Part shown: positions 1-13,789 of the stretch, in pieces
How the letters are laid out: every line of letters starts with the position of its first letter
How positions within the stretch are numbered: the stretch's first letter is position 1
Source: Paramecium sonneborni
Taxonomy: Eukaryota; Ciliophora; Oligohymenophorea; Peniculida; Parameciidae
Length of the DNA: 64,000 nt
Assembly: GCA_905182985.1 (NCBI GenBank)
Contig: CAJJDN010000153.1
Location: forward strand, 124,001-188,000
Reading direction: 5' to 3'
Position numbers and translations under genes: made by a program
Notes under the pieces: generated by a model
Database searches by the model: none
What the model saw: only the letters and a program-made list of their open reading frames with translations
What the model was told of the DNA's origin: nothing

Positions 1-17
1 AACTCATAAAAAGAATT

Positions 18-308
18 ATGCCAAAAAATTTCAAATTATCTTTGCAAACAGAATCAGGTGAGAAGACTATCGATTTATAATTGAATGATGATATAAAATA
101 AACTATAAAAAGTATACTAGCAGGACAGAAACATTATTAATTGATTGCTAAAGGTGAACAAAATATGATAGCATGTAGAGGATTGGAGGGATTTAAAAGA
201 GACAAGAAAGATAAAGGAATTCTTATTGTTTGTGTAAAACCTGGAAAAGAGGAGAAATTAGATTGCCTGAAGACATTCAAATTCTTAGAAGAAATTTACA
301 AAAATTGA
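18..308 (+). CDS. small lysine-rich protein, unknown (possibly 5' partial)
   Basis: Reading frame ends at TGA 306-308 and is open back to the window edge. The first ATG in frame (position 18) would give a 96-residue protein; the five codons before it carry no stop, so a longer N-terminus outside the window cannot be excluded. The product is Lys-rich with a mixed alpha/beta-like pattern and one short run GEQNMIACRGLEG. No signal peptide or membrane segment is visible. I do not recognise the family. The next gene begins 30 bp downstream on the same strand. Confidence 0.55.
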
Positions 309-337
309 TTATTAATGTAATAATTATATCAATATAA

Positions 338-1296
338 ATGGGTACTTGTTAGTTATAAAATTGCAGATGTGTATGTTAATAGAATAGATTAGCATGCCAA
401 TGTGGAAGTTAAAATACAATTTTAATGGAAGAATAAGCAAGAGAAATTCGTAGAAGAATAAGTTAAGATTAAATGGTAAAATAGTTAGTAGTACTATATA
501 GAAAAGATCAAATAGATTTTCAAATAATAAAAGTAAGACAGGATCTCCTGCTCAATCAAATTCAAGTGACTCTTAAAATAAGACTAAATTTTCTACAAAT
601 CGAAAAGCATCAAATCGATCTCCTAATTCAACTGAAAGGTATTTAATATCTGAAGAATGTAATATTGCAACTGAAAGTAGTCTACAAAAGAAAAGTAGAA
701 AACCTAAGATTAGAAATTTAAAATTTAATAGAAGCTTGAGCTACTTTGGTGAAGAAGTTGTTGTATTTAAATTTTAAGAAGTTATTGATCAATCTTAAAG
801 TTAAAAGGAAATTAAAATTGAATCTCCTTAATTTTAAACTCTTAAGAATACTTTAGAAAATAAATAAACATTAGATCAGATTTAATCTTTCAAAGATCCA
901 ACAATGACTATGAAAACACCTACTACTACTGGTGCAGAATTATCTAATGTTGCTACTTAATCTGCTCCATTTTTTATTCAATAACCATCTATTTCTAGAG
1001 AAAGTTCTCCATCAAAATTATCACATCCTATAACTTAAGTAAGTATGGAACCTAATCTAAATAAATAATCTTTATCTGTAATCACTGAATAACAATAATT
1101 AAAAAATAGATCACATACAGCTGATTTATCAGATGATCAAAAAAGTATTACTCCAAGGAGTGCTCTTAAATTATAACAAAAGAATAATGATTCCTTTAGA
1201 ACTTAATAATAAGAAAAACGCAAAGTACGATTTGATCTTCCTAATTCACATTATATCAAAGAAAGAATAAAACAATAACAAAGGTTTTTCAATTGA
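338..1296 (+). CDS. putative acylated protein with PP1-docking motif
   Basis: Ciliate-code gene with one intron (476-501, 26 nt, GTAAAA..TATATAG), giving 310 residues. The N-terminus starts MGTC, the context for N-myristoylation, followed by several cysteines (CRCVC, ACQC) that could be palmitoylated; the protein is therefore likely membrane-associated (inference). The remainder is low-complexity, rich in Ser, Gln, Asn and Lys, probably disordered, with several SP/TP sites. Near the C-terminus the stretch KRKVRFDLPNS matches the RVxF motif used to dock protein phosphatase 1. No enzymatic domain is seen. The stop faces the stop of a minus-strand gene about 80 bp away. Confidence 0.8.
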
Positions 1297-1374
1297 ATAA
1301 GAATTTGTTATTAAAGTATATGTAAATTTAATCTGAGATTCTCATTTATTAACTAATATATATAACAAAAAAAT

Positions 1375-2495
1375 TCATGCATTTTTCTCAAATTACTTTT
1401 TATACATCAGAAAACCTATATTAAATATATATATAATAATATTACTAATATTATTTTATGTTAATTATTTAGGAGTTGCAATGTTTTATCTAAAATTGTT
1501 AAACTATTCATGTTCATCAATCTATGTATTTTTAATTCTATGTGAATCCTTTATAAAAATAAATATAATACTAGATCCGTAAATTCAGTTTAAAGTTTTT
1601 CACTTTAAAAATCAATATTTGACAATCCACTAATTGTTTTTGCTTATTAATCCTACTAAGTATCCATTTTTAACATACTATCATCTTCCATTGTTTTTTG
1701 AGTAACTTATGTTTAAAGAGTAGGTTAAGTTTATTTCTTTTTAATGATCTTAACTTTTTTCAAAGATCCAAAAATTTTACCTAACTATTCCTCTGGTTTT
1801 TCAAAGTGAGTACTTTCAAAAGCTTGGATTGCAACATTTTTAGTATGTGATTTATTAGAAAAATCAGATTTTTTTACAGAATCCATTTAAACTAAAAATT
1901 CATCAGATTTAATTGATTTTGGTGATAATTCTGGTTCCTTTAAATGAATTTCAATATTGTTAAACTAATCTGTTATATTTTTGAGTTGTTATTCATCAGA
2001 AGTGTGTTATTCTGAATCAACAAATCTGAAATTGATTTCAGATGTTGATAATCTGAATTCTTAATTTTTATCATCACAATCATAACGATTTTCAAATTAA
2101 GGAGTGGGTTATTTTATATTAGGTGAATTCTATTAAGAAAACAATTATTATTATAATGGATCTCTAGGTGTTTTACATGGTTGAAATATAATATTAGCAT
2201 TATAAAAATGATTACTATTTTCTTTATCTTAAATTCTTAATTTAGTAGCTATAAGAGGTTATTTATTAGTTGGTGACATTCTTTTAGGTGGATATAAAAT
2301 AGCTTTAGGTTATTGTTAATACTTATATTGATCTATACACTTGAATTATTTCATATATTTTTATTCATTAGGACTAAATGGTTAATTAGATACTATGCAT
2401 TTTCTATCTTAAGGAGATTTACTGTAGTATTGTTATTAATAAACTGACACTACTCTTTTAGTCTAACATTACAAGTAATTGGCAAATTAATTCAT
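1375..2495 (-). CDS. low-complexity Gln/Lys/Ser-rich protein, unknown
   Basis: Minus-strand gene opening at ATG 2493-2495 (MNQFANYL) and closing at TGA 1375-1377. A 23-nt intron (1549-1571) is needed to keep a coding-like frame. A second candidate of 30 nt (1416-1445) is a multiple of three without a stop, so the product is 355 or 365 residues. The sequence is largely polar, with many SP/TP dipeptides (SPTNK, ELSPKSIKSDE, KTPRDP) and Gln runs, suggesting a disordered, phosphorylated protein. No catalytic motif, signal peptide or TM segment. I do not recognise it. Confidence 0.7.
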
Positions 2496-2703
2496 TATGT
2501 TTTAACGGTTGTATTATATAATTATTAATTAATCAATATTCATCTATTATTATTACCAAGTTCTAATAAGACATCTTTAAAATCAGCATTTAACTATTAT
2601 TAAATCTCTTCATTATCCAATTATTGGATTTATATCGAACTTCATTATTATCCATAGTCTAATCTTGTTATTAATTTAAATATAATACTTAATCATGCAT
2701 ATT

Positions 2704-3287
2704 TCATTCTTCTAGAAGAATAGCATTCATTAATGTATTCAAAATCTCTTTAAAATAAACTTTATACATATTTAACATTGCGGTTGTCAATTTATTTATT
2801 AAACTAATATTAAGAGATATTTCTTTTGTTAATAATATAGTTTTAGGTTTATGATTTAATTTAATTTATTCTACTTCTTTTTGCAATTATTTTAATTCTT
2901 TAATATGAATTTTATATTCTTGTTTATTAATTTGATTAGATTAATTTATAACTTCTCAAGATATGCAAATATCTATTCATTTCTTTGACTCCATTTGGCT
3001 AGAGTATAAATTATTTAAAATATTATTATCTGAAATCTTCGGTATTAATTGCAGGCTGAGTTTTTCTATTAGAAAATAATATTAAATTGATTTGAAGGTG
3101 AATGTTACTTGTCTTTATATTAATAATATTTGACTTTATCTATAATTTTAAGTTTTGGCTACTCAAATATGTTGTTTTTTATAATTAAAGAAACTAATTT
3201 ATTCTAGATATTTCGTTTTGGTTGATCATATTTGTAAAAATGAGGTTCAATTTATTTAAATTTTTTTGTTGTCAATAAGATAGACAT
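2704..3287 (-). CDS. coiled-coil protein, unknown
   Basis: Opens at ATG 3285-3287 (MSILLTTKKFKQIEPHFYK) and reaches TGA at 2704-2706. Two introns of 22 and 34 nt restore one frame, giving 175 residues. The C-terminal half is a heptad-like Leu/Ile/Lys/Glu helix (HIKELKQLQKEVEQIKL). Beyond the TGA the same frame continues for about 160 nt (MHDQVLYLNQQQDQ...), including a 20-nt candidate intron, and ends at TGA 2540-2542. Either a small extra exon or gene lies there, or the TGA is a premature stop. Family not recognised. Confidence 0.6.
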
Positions 3288-3338
3288 TCGAATTATTATA
3301 ATATTACAACATAAATAATAATTAGTATTGAAAATTCG

Positions 3339-4001
3339 TCATATTTATCCTTTTAACTTTACAGACTACATTCGTCTTCTTTATAAGCGTTGTTGCACTT
3401 AATCTTCCTACTCTTGTAATGCTCTATGATAATCAAATTAGATAGATCACTTATTATGTAATCTAGTAACTCTCTGTGACTCATAACCATGATATTCTAA
3501 AAGTTAATTAACTTGTAATTTCTGGTCTTATTCTTTAATATATTTGAGTTGATTCTCCACTTCTTATTATTTCTAAGATTTTTAAGCAATTACTAATCTT
3601 GATGATGGAGGTAAAGGAGGAATTTTCTCTTAATTTTCAGAATTTGTTGTTTTCTTAAGAGCAGTTTCATGTTTTAATTCTTCATAAGCAACATTCATGC
3701 ATTGATTTACTGTCCCTTTCATTAATAATTACTACGTTTTATTCTTAAAAATCAAAAATTTATTGCTCTTTATTGATTCAAAGTATTCCACACCAATCTT
3801 AATCATAATATAGTAAAATACACGATATAATTCCAATAATTAATTTACAACTTCAATTGTAACATTATTACATTCTACTTCCATTTCTAAAAATAAAACA
3901 TTCTCAGCAAAAAAAGGTGGTAAATTTTTAGAATGTTCCCAGAATAATGATTTAACAATATCCTTCTATTGTCTTTCTTTAGATCCATTTCTTGAATTCA
4001 T
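3339..4001 (-). CDS. coiled-coil protein, unknown
   Basis: Starts at ATG 3999-4001 (MNSRNGSKERQQK) and stops at TGA 3339-3341. One intron at 3424-3450 (27 nt, GTGATC..CATAG) removes an in-frame TGA and leaves 211 residues. The first half is mixed (FFAENVLFLEMEVE, a possible globular segment). Then comes a Pro patch (KIPPLPPSSR) and a Gln/Glu/Arg-rich helix likely to form a coiled coil (KQQEVENQLKYIKEQDQK). The 52-bp gap to the next minus-strand start is typical of this window. No recognised family. Confidence 0.75.
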
Positions 4002-4268
4002 ATATACTATTTCTTCTTTTTAGAAAAAAATAAATAAATTAAAATTTATTATTGATGCATAACATAAATTGCAATGTAAACAATTATTTCAATCAAATTA
4101 TACATCCTAATATATCCTTATCTTTCCCTTTTAAAAAATACTAATTTCGATTTATGACTTTAGACCAATGTATTGGTATTAAATATGAATAATTAATATG
4201 CAGCTAAGAAAATAACAATAAACAATAAAGCAAAATCATTAAACAATATATATTTTAAATCATTTTAT

Positions 4269-4829
4269 TCATTCTCCTTTGCAACAAGAACAAAGTAATC
4301 CCCATGTAGTTGTTTGATTTTATTACTTTTAATTAATCATAGTATGTTTCTAAGGAGTCAGTGATAGAAATATTTTATTAAAACATTTCTAAACATTTTC
4401 ACCTGTTTTAGCAGAAACGTAGAACACTGGTAATTTTAAAGAAATATCTGAATTAAGACTTAAATCTTAGATGTCAATTTTATTTCCAATAAGGAATGTT
4501 GGTATTGTTCTTAATTCATTTTCTATCAAGTGACACCACCTTGTTATTTGTTCTAAGTATTTATCTTATGAAGCATCAAAAAAAATGATGACTGCATCAA
4601 TTTAGCTTAAAAGTCTATTCAAAATTAATCTGTAAGCTTCGCAACCACTAGTATCATAAAGTTTAAATGTATAGTTGATATTTTTGAAATCAAGACTTCT
4701 TTAATAAAAGTCAACTCCTACAGTTTCTTAAGATTCATAAAGAAACTCTTCACCTTTTAAAGATCTCAAAAGTGATGATTTCCCACTTCTGGAATCCCCT
4801 ATTAAAGCTACCTTGAATTGTTTATTCAT
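4269..4829 (-). CDS. Rab-like small GTPase
   Basis: Intronless 186-residue protein with the small-GTPase fold order. G1 P-loop is GDSRSGKSSLL (residues ~10-20), a Thr lies in switch I (ETVGVDF), G3 is DTSGCE where canonical Rabs have DTAGQE, G4 is NKID (~115) and G5 is SAK (~140). The C-terminus carries cysteines (LLCSCCKGE) that may be prenylated, although the CC is followed by KGE rather than being terminal. The G3 Gln is absent: a Cys sits at the position equivalent to Ras Q61, so intrinsic hydrolysis may be low (inference). Expected role is membrane trafficking. Divergent from DDI1. Confidence 0.88.
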
Positions 4830-5351
4830 GGATTTATTTTTTTAAGTGATAAAAATAAGAATTTAAAAACGATTTAAATTATTTCATAATGCACACTATT
4901 AATATAATTACTCAAGTAATTATTAATATTTATTAATAATTGAAGTTTTAATATTACATCGTTTCATTATAAAATATGCAATGTATTTATATACACATTA
5001 TTAAACATTTGATATTAGATTATATAAACCAAAATTTATTGATTAAATATCATATTTTAAATGAATTTTAATATTACTCACATAAAATTTAAACACTTAT
5101 TTGAATATTGAATTATTTTTTATATTGATTTTAATCTTATACTGTCTAGGAATAAATAAAAAATAGAAGTGAATATAATTAAAACAGAAAATATGGAAAA
5201 AGATTCATAAATTCTATTAATTTTAAGAAAGAAAATTTAAGAATAAAATAATAGTATAAATTCACTTAATGTATTGTTTATTAAAGGTGATTGATAAGAT
5301 AAGGATCATTTGTTTTAAAAAATAAAAATAATAAATAAATTACAATTAAGA
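4830..5351. other. divergent intergenic region with one tiny ORF
   Basis: A 522-bp AT-rich spacer between the start codons of the Rab-like gene (minus) and DDI1 (plus), so it should hold both promoters. A 33-codon ciliate-code ORF on the plus strand at 5193-5294 (MEKDSQILLILRKK...) looks mildly coding, but nothing else supports it. No tRNA or repeat seen. Confidence 0.4.
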
Positions 5352-6513
5352 ATGTCATTCAGATTACAAGTTACAGATCCTGTAAAAGATAAAATATCAA
5401 TCTTATAAGTTGATTAAACAATAACTGTATTAGACTTAAAAGCATTAATAGAAGTAGAAGTAAATATTTGTTAAAATGTTAGCTCTAAATAGCAGTGGCT
5501 AGATAATAATTGATTTATGGAGGAAGAATATTGAATGATAATGATACTCTTTCAAAGTATAATATGTAAAATGAAGATTTGGTTCTTGTTGAGAGAAAAT
5601 AAAAGCAGCAGAGAACTCCATTAGAATTAGAAGCAATAAAATTTATTAAACACTTCCAATAAAATCCCCATTCATTGGAAGCTCTGAGAGTTAAAGATCC
5701 AAAATTGGCAGAATCAATATAAAATAAGAAATTAGCAGGTGTAATGGAATTCATCTAGCAATAAGTATAAATTTAATGGATTTAGCAATAAAAAAAATTG
5801 TAAGAATAATAAGAATACATACGGAAGATGTAATAATTAGAGTAGGATCCTCTAAATCCTGAAAATTAAAAGATAATAGAAGAGATGATAAATAAAAAAA
5901 ACATTGAAGAAAATCGAGAATATGCAGAAGAATATATTCCAGAAAGTTTTGGCACAGTTACTATGTTGTATATAGAATTATCAATTAATCGTCATCCTGT
6001 ATAAGCATTTGTTGATAGTGGGGCATAAAGTACCATAATGTCTAAAGCTTGCGCAGAAAGATGTGGAATTATGAGATTAGTTGATACTCGCTTTTAAGGT
6101 ATAGCTTAAGGAGTAGGTACATAAAAAATAATAGGAAGAATACATGTAGTTGAAATGTAAATTCTAGATTAAGTAATCTATTTATATTATAATTAGTTTC
6201 TACCGTGCTCTTTAACCATTTTAGATGGAGATAGTATTGATTTTTTATTTGGATTAGATATGTTAAAAAGATATTAAGTATATTTATAAGATTAATTTTA
6301 GTGCAATATTAATTTGAAAGATAATTGTTTAATATTTCCAAATGAAAAATTGAGTGTGCAATTTCTTCCAGAAGGTTAAATTAATAAAAGAATAAGTATT
6401 TAATAAGAATAGGAAATTTTAAAAAGATAAAATAGTGACTCCAAAATACAAGAAGAATAGTTGATAACAAAATCAAATAATCCATAATAATAATAATAAC
6501 AATAACCATAGTA

Positions 6514-6551
<38 letters not shown>

Positions 6552-6757
6552 CATAGTAATAATAATAATAATAGTAACCATATTAATAATAATAACAATA
6601 ACCAAGCATCAATTCTAGATATCCAGAATAATCAATTTAAGCAATTATCAATATTGGAGCTACAAGAGCAGAGGCAATAACAGTATTAGATTAGACATTT
6701 GGTAATGTAGAATTAGCAGCATCTATAATTATGTAGTAAAAATATGGTTTTAATTGA
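5352..6757 (+). CDS. DDI1: DDI1-type retroviral-like aspartic protease with UBL and UBA domains
   Basis: Three introns (5460-5482, 6173-6196, 6278-6301) leave 444 residues. Domain order is that of the DDI1 proteasome-shuttle family. An N-terminal ubiquitin-like fold (~1-75) ends in IYGGRILNDNDTLSKY. A helical linker follows. The retropepsin domain has catalytic FVDSGAQSTIMS and the second conserved segment ILDGDSIDFLFGLDML. After a polyglutamine tract comes a C-terminal UBA domain (QAIINIGATRAEAITVLD...). The single DSG triad half implies an active homodimer (family knowledge). It should bind ubiquitin conjugates and the proteasome. The stop lies 5 bp from the stop of the convergent gene. Confidence 0.95.
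6485..6601 (+). repeat. in-frame polyglutamine microsatellite (TAA/TAG/CAA)n
   Basis: A 39-codon run inside DDI1 made almost only of TAA, TAG and CAA, read as about 35 Gln with three Pro and one Tyr. It sits between the protease and UBA domains. Under the standard code it would be solid stop codons. Trinucleotide repeats like this are expected to vary in length between strains. Confidence 0.9.
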
Positions 6758-6762
6758 TATGA

Positions 6763-7023
6763 TCATTGTAATTAAGCTTCAATTATATGTAATTAAGCTT
6801 TTAAATCTTCAATTTATTTTGTATAATTTCTAGTTACTGTTAATCTTTACTAATATTTCTACCTTATTTTCTGTTTTCTATATTAAGTACTTTTTTTTTT
6901 TGCTACGAATCCTTCTTACAATAATTCTATTTCTTTTAATGACAGTTATGCTCCTAATTGTAAATTGAACTTCACTTCTAAACTTTTATGTTGTTTTTTC
7001 TTTTTATAGATATTACAATTCAT
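6763..7023 (-). CDS. small basic coiled-coil protein, unknown
   Basis: Intronless 86-residue frame from ATG 7021-7023 (MNCNIYKKKKQHKS) to TGA 6763-6765. It is rich in Lys, Arg and Gln and predicted helical throughout, ending in IEDLKAQLHIIEAQLQ, a clean heptad pattern. Its stop is 5 bp from the DDI1 stop on the other strand, so the two 3' ends must overlap in the transcripts. No domain recognised. Confidence 0.7.
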
Positions 7024-7190
7024 CAATTTGAACTACCATAAAAGAATTACTTTAAGTTATTATATCAAAATTAATTTTATATGATAACCTTTAAATTCAA
7101 ATTAAAATAAAGAAATAATAATAAATATAATGATTACGAAAATAAAAATAATTAAATATTGTACACAAATTCAAAATAAAGAAATAATAA

Positions 7191-9050
7191 TCATTATTAT
7201 TTTGATCTTAATGCATGTAAAAACATAAATGCAAACATTCTTATTGTGAGAAAGAATACAATTAAGATTCCTACAGATTCCCATTAACCCACATTGAATC
7301 CGAGAACATCTTTTGGATCTCCAAAATCATAAAATCTATTTTAGAATTCATTTCTGGCAATAGCTTCAAATGAATATTTAATTGGACTTACATATTGGAT
7401 CCATCCTATCCAATTATAAAACTATTTAGGATTCGCATAGAATCCAGAGAAAGCAAATAAAGGCAATAATGCTAAGGGTACAAATCCAGTTGCAGCTTTT
7501 ATATCATTAAAAGCACATCCAGCCATTAATCCTATACTATTTCCATTCAAACATGTTAATACAGCTATAAATATATGAGTTATCACTATTCCACTATTCA
7601 TATTATTTAAACCTACCATCCAATATAATATTAATTCTTAAATTATTGGAGTTATTAGACAAAATGGTATTTCTACAAATGATTTACCCATAAAATATGA
7701 AAATGTTGTATATAATTTAGAACTTTCTTCTCTTAAAAACACATCTCTCTCAGTTGCAAATTGTAAAACTACAGGAAACAATGAACTAAATGTCATATTC
7801 ATACATAAAAAAAATAATAATCCTGCTAAACTTGAATAATCTATATATGATTCTTAATCTAAACCTATTCCATAATATGTTCCACCTATCAATAATCCCA
7901 TAAATAATGCCATCCCTAATCTCTATCTAATTAATAATTTATCTCTAAAATATGATTTTATTGCTCTTCTTGCTATAAGGTTTATCTAATATAAAGTAGA
8001 TGTTTCAACTTTTTTGAATTGCACTTCTGATTTAGAACATTATTCTATCTCTTTTTTTACATTTGGAGCCCATTAATTATCATACTCCTTAAAATATTTA
8101 GGAAAATTCTCTATATTTGTTTAACTTTCTTAATGCATAATACTAATCATATAATCTAAAGGATTGCTGTGATCTGGACAAGGAAATCCTATACTTTTAA
8201 AATAATTCACTAAATTGATTCTTGGACCTTAATATATGAATTTTCCTTATACAAGGAGCATTATACGATCAAAAAGTAAATAAATATCAGATGATGGTTG
8301 ATGTATTGTAAATACTATTGTTCTATCCTAATCATGTGCCAAAAGTGTTAATTCATAACTAAAATTATTATCTATATAAAATACATTATTTAAAAAGCAG
8401 TAAATGAATCTAATCCAGATGTTGGTTCATCAAGTAAAATACAACTTGGATTAGTTACAAGTTCAAATCCAATTGAAGTTCTCTTCTTTTCTCCTCCAGA
8501 TATACCTTTAAGATTATGTCCTCCTATTATAGCATTTTAACATCTTTCTAATTTCATTGTTTTTATTGCATCTTCAACTCTACTTTACTTTAATTCAGGA
8601 TCAGTGTATTTTAAATTAGCAACAAACTCAAAAGCTTCTCTTGGAGACAATGTTTCAAATAAAACATCATTTTGCATAACATAAGCAGCAAAATTAGAAA
8701 ATGTCTCAGAATTATATTCTAAATTATTCACTAACACTTTCCCAGTTAATTTTGTTGTTTTTGTATTTGAAATTCTTGCAGATAGAATATTTAAAAGTGA
8801 AGTTTTTCCAGCTCCTGAAGCCCCTAAAATTGCAGTAATTTCACCTCCTTTACAAAATCCATCCAAATTCTTTAATATCTATCTAGATCCTTTAATTTAT
8901 TTATATTAAATTCTTACTTCCTTTATTATCAATTACAGAATAATTGATATTTTTGAATGCTAAATCAACGACTTTTCTTGCTTTCAAACTTTTAGAACTT
9001 GTGACAGTGTCATTTAATCTTGCAATTTCAATTTATTGTTGATTTGCCAT
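7191..9050 (-). CDS. ABCG-subfamily half-transporter
   Basis: Two introns (8359-8384 and 8890-8917) leave 601 residues. The nucleotide-binding domain comes first, as in the White/ABCG group: Walker [11 protein letters not shown]-loop region [16 protein letters not shown], signature [12 protein letters not shown], Walker [14 protein letters not shown] and the switch TIHQPSSD. The C-terminal half has about six hydrophobic helices. Near its end, on the plus-strand complement, is the [16 protein letters not shown] segment. It should dimerise to export lipids or other hydrophobic substrates across a membrane; the substrate cannot be told. The first ATG (MANQQ) is used. Divergent from the secreted repeat gene. 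Confidence 0.93.
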
Positions 9051-9310
9051 TTCTTACATAAATATTAGGTTAAAAGAGATTCATTTTCTTAAAAATTAAG
9101 TGTTAGAATTCTCTAATTCCAAAATAATATATAATTATTTATTTTTAATTAATAAATATAAAAACTTATTTGATTTTGTAATTAAATATTATTAGAAGTT
9201 AAGAAAACTGATGATATTAAATTCAATTTTTATGTTTAAGATTTTCATGATTAATAATTTTAGAAATGACTAATATAATAAATTAAATTTAAAATATTTT
9301 TTCCATTATA

Positions 9311-11417
9311 ATGTTAAGCCCTATTTTAATGTTTATGTTTAGTTACATAGGCAAATGTTAGATTACATTATCTTATTCAGCATTTACAGCAAATACATTT
9401 TCTTCTGCGGATGGTTGAGAATTTAAAAAATAAATTATTATTTAGAATGGAGTGTGATTGGAGGAAATGAGGGATATGATGTTTAAGAGAGTATGACAAT
9501 ATTTGGAGGAAACAATTATTTTGGTGCAAGAGTTTCAATTTATAGATAAATATTAATATCTTCTCCTCATCATACAATAAGGTTAAAGATGAGAAGTTGG
9601 GCGTAATCATTTAGTTAAAAATATAGAATTAATACATGGAATAATGAATCTATTATAACAAAAATAGATGGTAAAATAGTTGATCATTAGACAGTTAGTT
9701 CAAATTAAGGAGATTAATTTGGACAATTCTTATATTAAGAAATAATGTTTTTTTTTTTTTTGCATATTTGAAAATCATTAATATTAGAAATAACATCTAC
9801 ATTATAAGAATTAGCAACAGAAGTATTTAAATATAATAAGAATAGAAATCTTGGGGAGTCAGAGATATTTACATATATTCATACAATAGTCCAGTAGGAT
9901 GTTATTTCTGTAATTATTTAGATAAAAATTTTAATTAATGTAAACCTTATATATTTAAAATAAATAATTTTGAAGGATCTAATTTTTATTCAAATGAAGG
10001 TTGGATGGTTATAAATGAATAGATAAGTTAAAATATTTGTGATTGTAATGATTTTATGATATTTGAGAGAAATATCAACATTTGGTAAATATAAGACAGG
10101 AACAACTTTAACAAAATAATATTTTTTTGAACCTCATTTTGAATTGAAAATAACATTTTAATTTTGGAAATTTGAAGCAATAGCAACATCGTAGTATTCA
10201 TTAAAAGTTGATGAATTAGTTGTTTGGTCAGATCACAAAACAAAATCATAGAAAATAGAAATTTGTGGTCGTAATTCATACGCAGAATAATACTACAATG
10301 TTGATATAAGGATTAATCATATATATTAATATCCAACTTTTAAATTTGTAAGTGATTCGATAATACCTACAGATTATTTTGGAATAAGAGAATTTTCAGT
10401 ATATATGTTAGCATGTGATTCATCATGCGAATTATGTGAAATAAATGCAGACTCATGTATTTAAGGTACTAAATTAACTTAAATTTAAATGGAAAGTGAT
10501 TTAACTTAAAATTCATTTATTACTCAATAAGAATGGGGTAGTTATACTCCATCAGATGCATCTGGTTAAATATCAATGTCTACAATTGCTGATACATATT
10601 TTTCTAATATAAATTACCTTTCATTATATAATCTACTTTATAAAGATTTTGAATTAGAAGATCATGATAAAATCAAAATCTAATTTTAAGCTTACTCTTA
10701 TAGTGTTAAATTAAATTTAAATATGAAAATTGATGAAGATTATGATGAAATTGTATCTATTGGTGAAAATGTTCAAACTACTGCTTGTTCACTATCTTTA
10801 ACACACGATATTGAAAATTATTCATTTTTAGAATATATATTTGATCATACTGCCAATTTTATTAGAATTTAATTTGAATCTCAACCTTATATTTTTGGAG
10901 ATTATAAATATGGATTCAATTAAAGAAGATTGCACTAATAATCCTTGTGAATAAGTAGAATTATTAATTCAATCTGATTTCTTTACTAACACTTTTACCG
11001 ATCCTTAAAATTGGTAATTATTATCTTATTAATTAATGGCAATCTCTTAATGCGATTCAAAAAGTGTTGTTGGAGGAGTTAACATAGCTACAAATAATAT
11101 CTTCTTATAAAAAAGATTATCTATTTCATAACCTCATAAAATGCTAAGACTTTAACTTACTATTCATTATTTGGAAAGTTGGACCGACCTCTAATGAATC
11201 ATTAAGAATTTTAGCTGATAAAATTATTATTTGGGATCAATCTGTAGATTATCAAACAAATATTTTAAATTTATGCTCTTCAAATTACAATAGATGTATC
11301 ATTCCCCAAGTATTACATTCTAATTTATTATATAAAATGGAGATGGAACAGGTATATATATTAAATAATATAGAATACTATGCAATAAGAGATTATCAAT
11401 TGCTTTACAGTAATTGA
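9311..11417 (+). CDS. secreted repeat protein, frameshifted (possible pseudogene)
   Basis: Begins with a signal-peptide-like MLSPILMFMFSYIG followed by at least three divergent copies of a ~200-residue extracellular module. Shared landmarks are a Trp after the linker, GG..N, PH..RLK, a central DE/D..IIWDQ strand and Cys near the end. Introns at 9414-9445 (32 nt) and about 10045-10069 (25 nt) keep frame. At a 14-T run (9748-9761), near 10922 and near 11172 the frame shifts by a single base. A 41-nt intron could explain the first, but nothing explains the other two. It is either a decaying gene or carries uncorrected indels. Family not recognised. It ends 30 bp from the CDPK stop. Confidence 0.6.
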
Positions 11418-11447
11418 ATCAAAGACAATAATTGCATTAATAAAATA

Positions 11448-13352
<1,905 letters not shown>

Positions 13353-13789
13353 TATAAACAATTAATTTTATATAAATCAACGAATATCTCTCAACTTTAT
13401 TCATATATCTTTTTCTTTAATGATTAAACAAATTATATTTTTTTCAAATTTTCAAAAATGAAATTCTCTTATATCCATAACATTTCTTGATGATATCTCA
13501 ATTTATTGTTGTTTACAATTTTATTATATCAAGATTCATCAATTACTAAAATCATTAACCAATATTTTAAAAACTTTCTTTCTTTGAAACTTTTTATTGT
13601 TCACCTCGTATTCAGGATATCAATATTTGGAACATTCATACTAAAGGTTATTCTTACTAAATAACATATCACAATATGTCATTGATTTTTAATATTCATT
13701 ATTTTTATGAAATAGCCAATTAAATTAATTTATAATTGTTAATTTGATATTTAGCAGAACTCAATTTGAAAAAGATAATAAATAATAAA
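13353..13789. promoter_or_regulatory. shared upstream region of CDPK and H1-like gene
   Basis: A 437-bp AT-rich gap between two divergent start codons. I see no open frame of interest, no tRNA and no repeat. It must contain both promoters, but no specific element can be named. Confidence 0.4.

Noticed and set aside
6381..6605. Minus-strand ORF of Met/Ile/Val repeats
   Set aside because: It is the antisense of the DDI1 polyglutamine tract, a low-complexity shadow.
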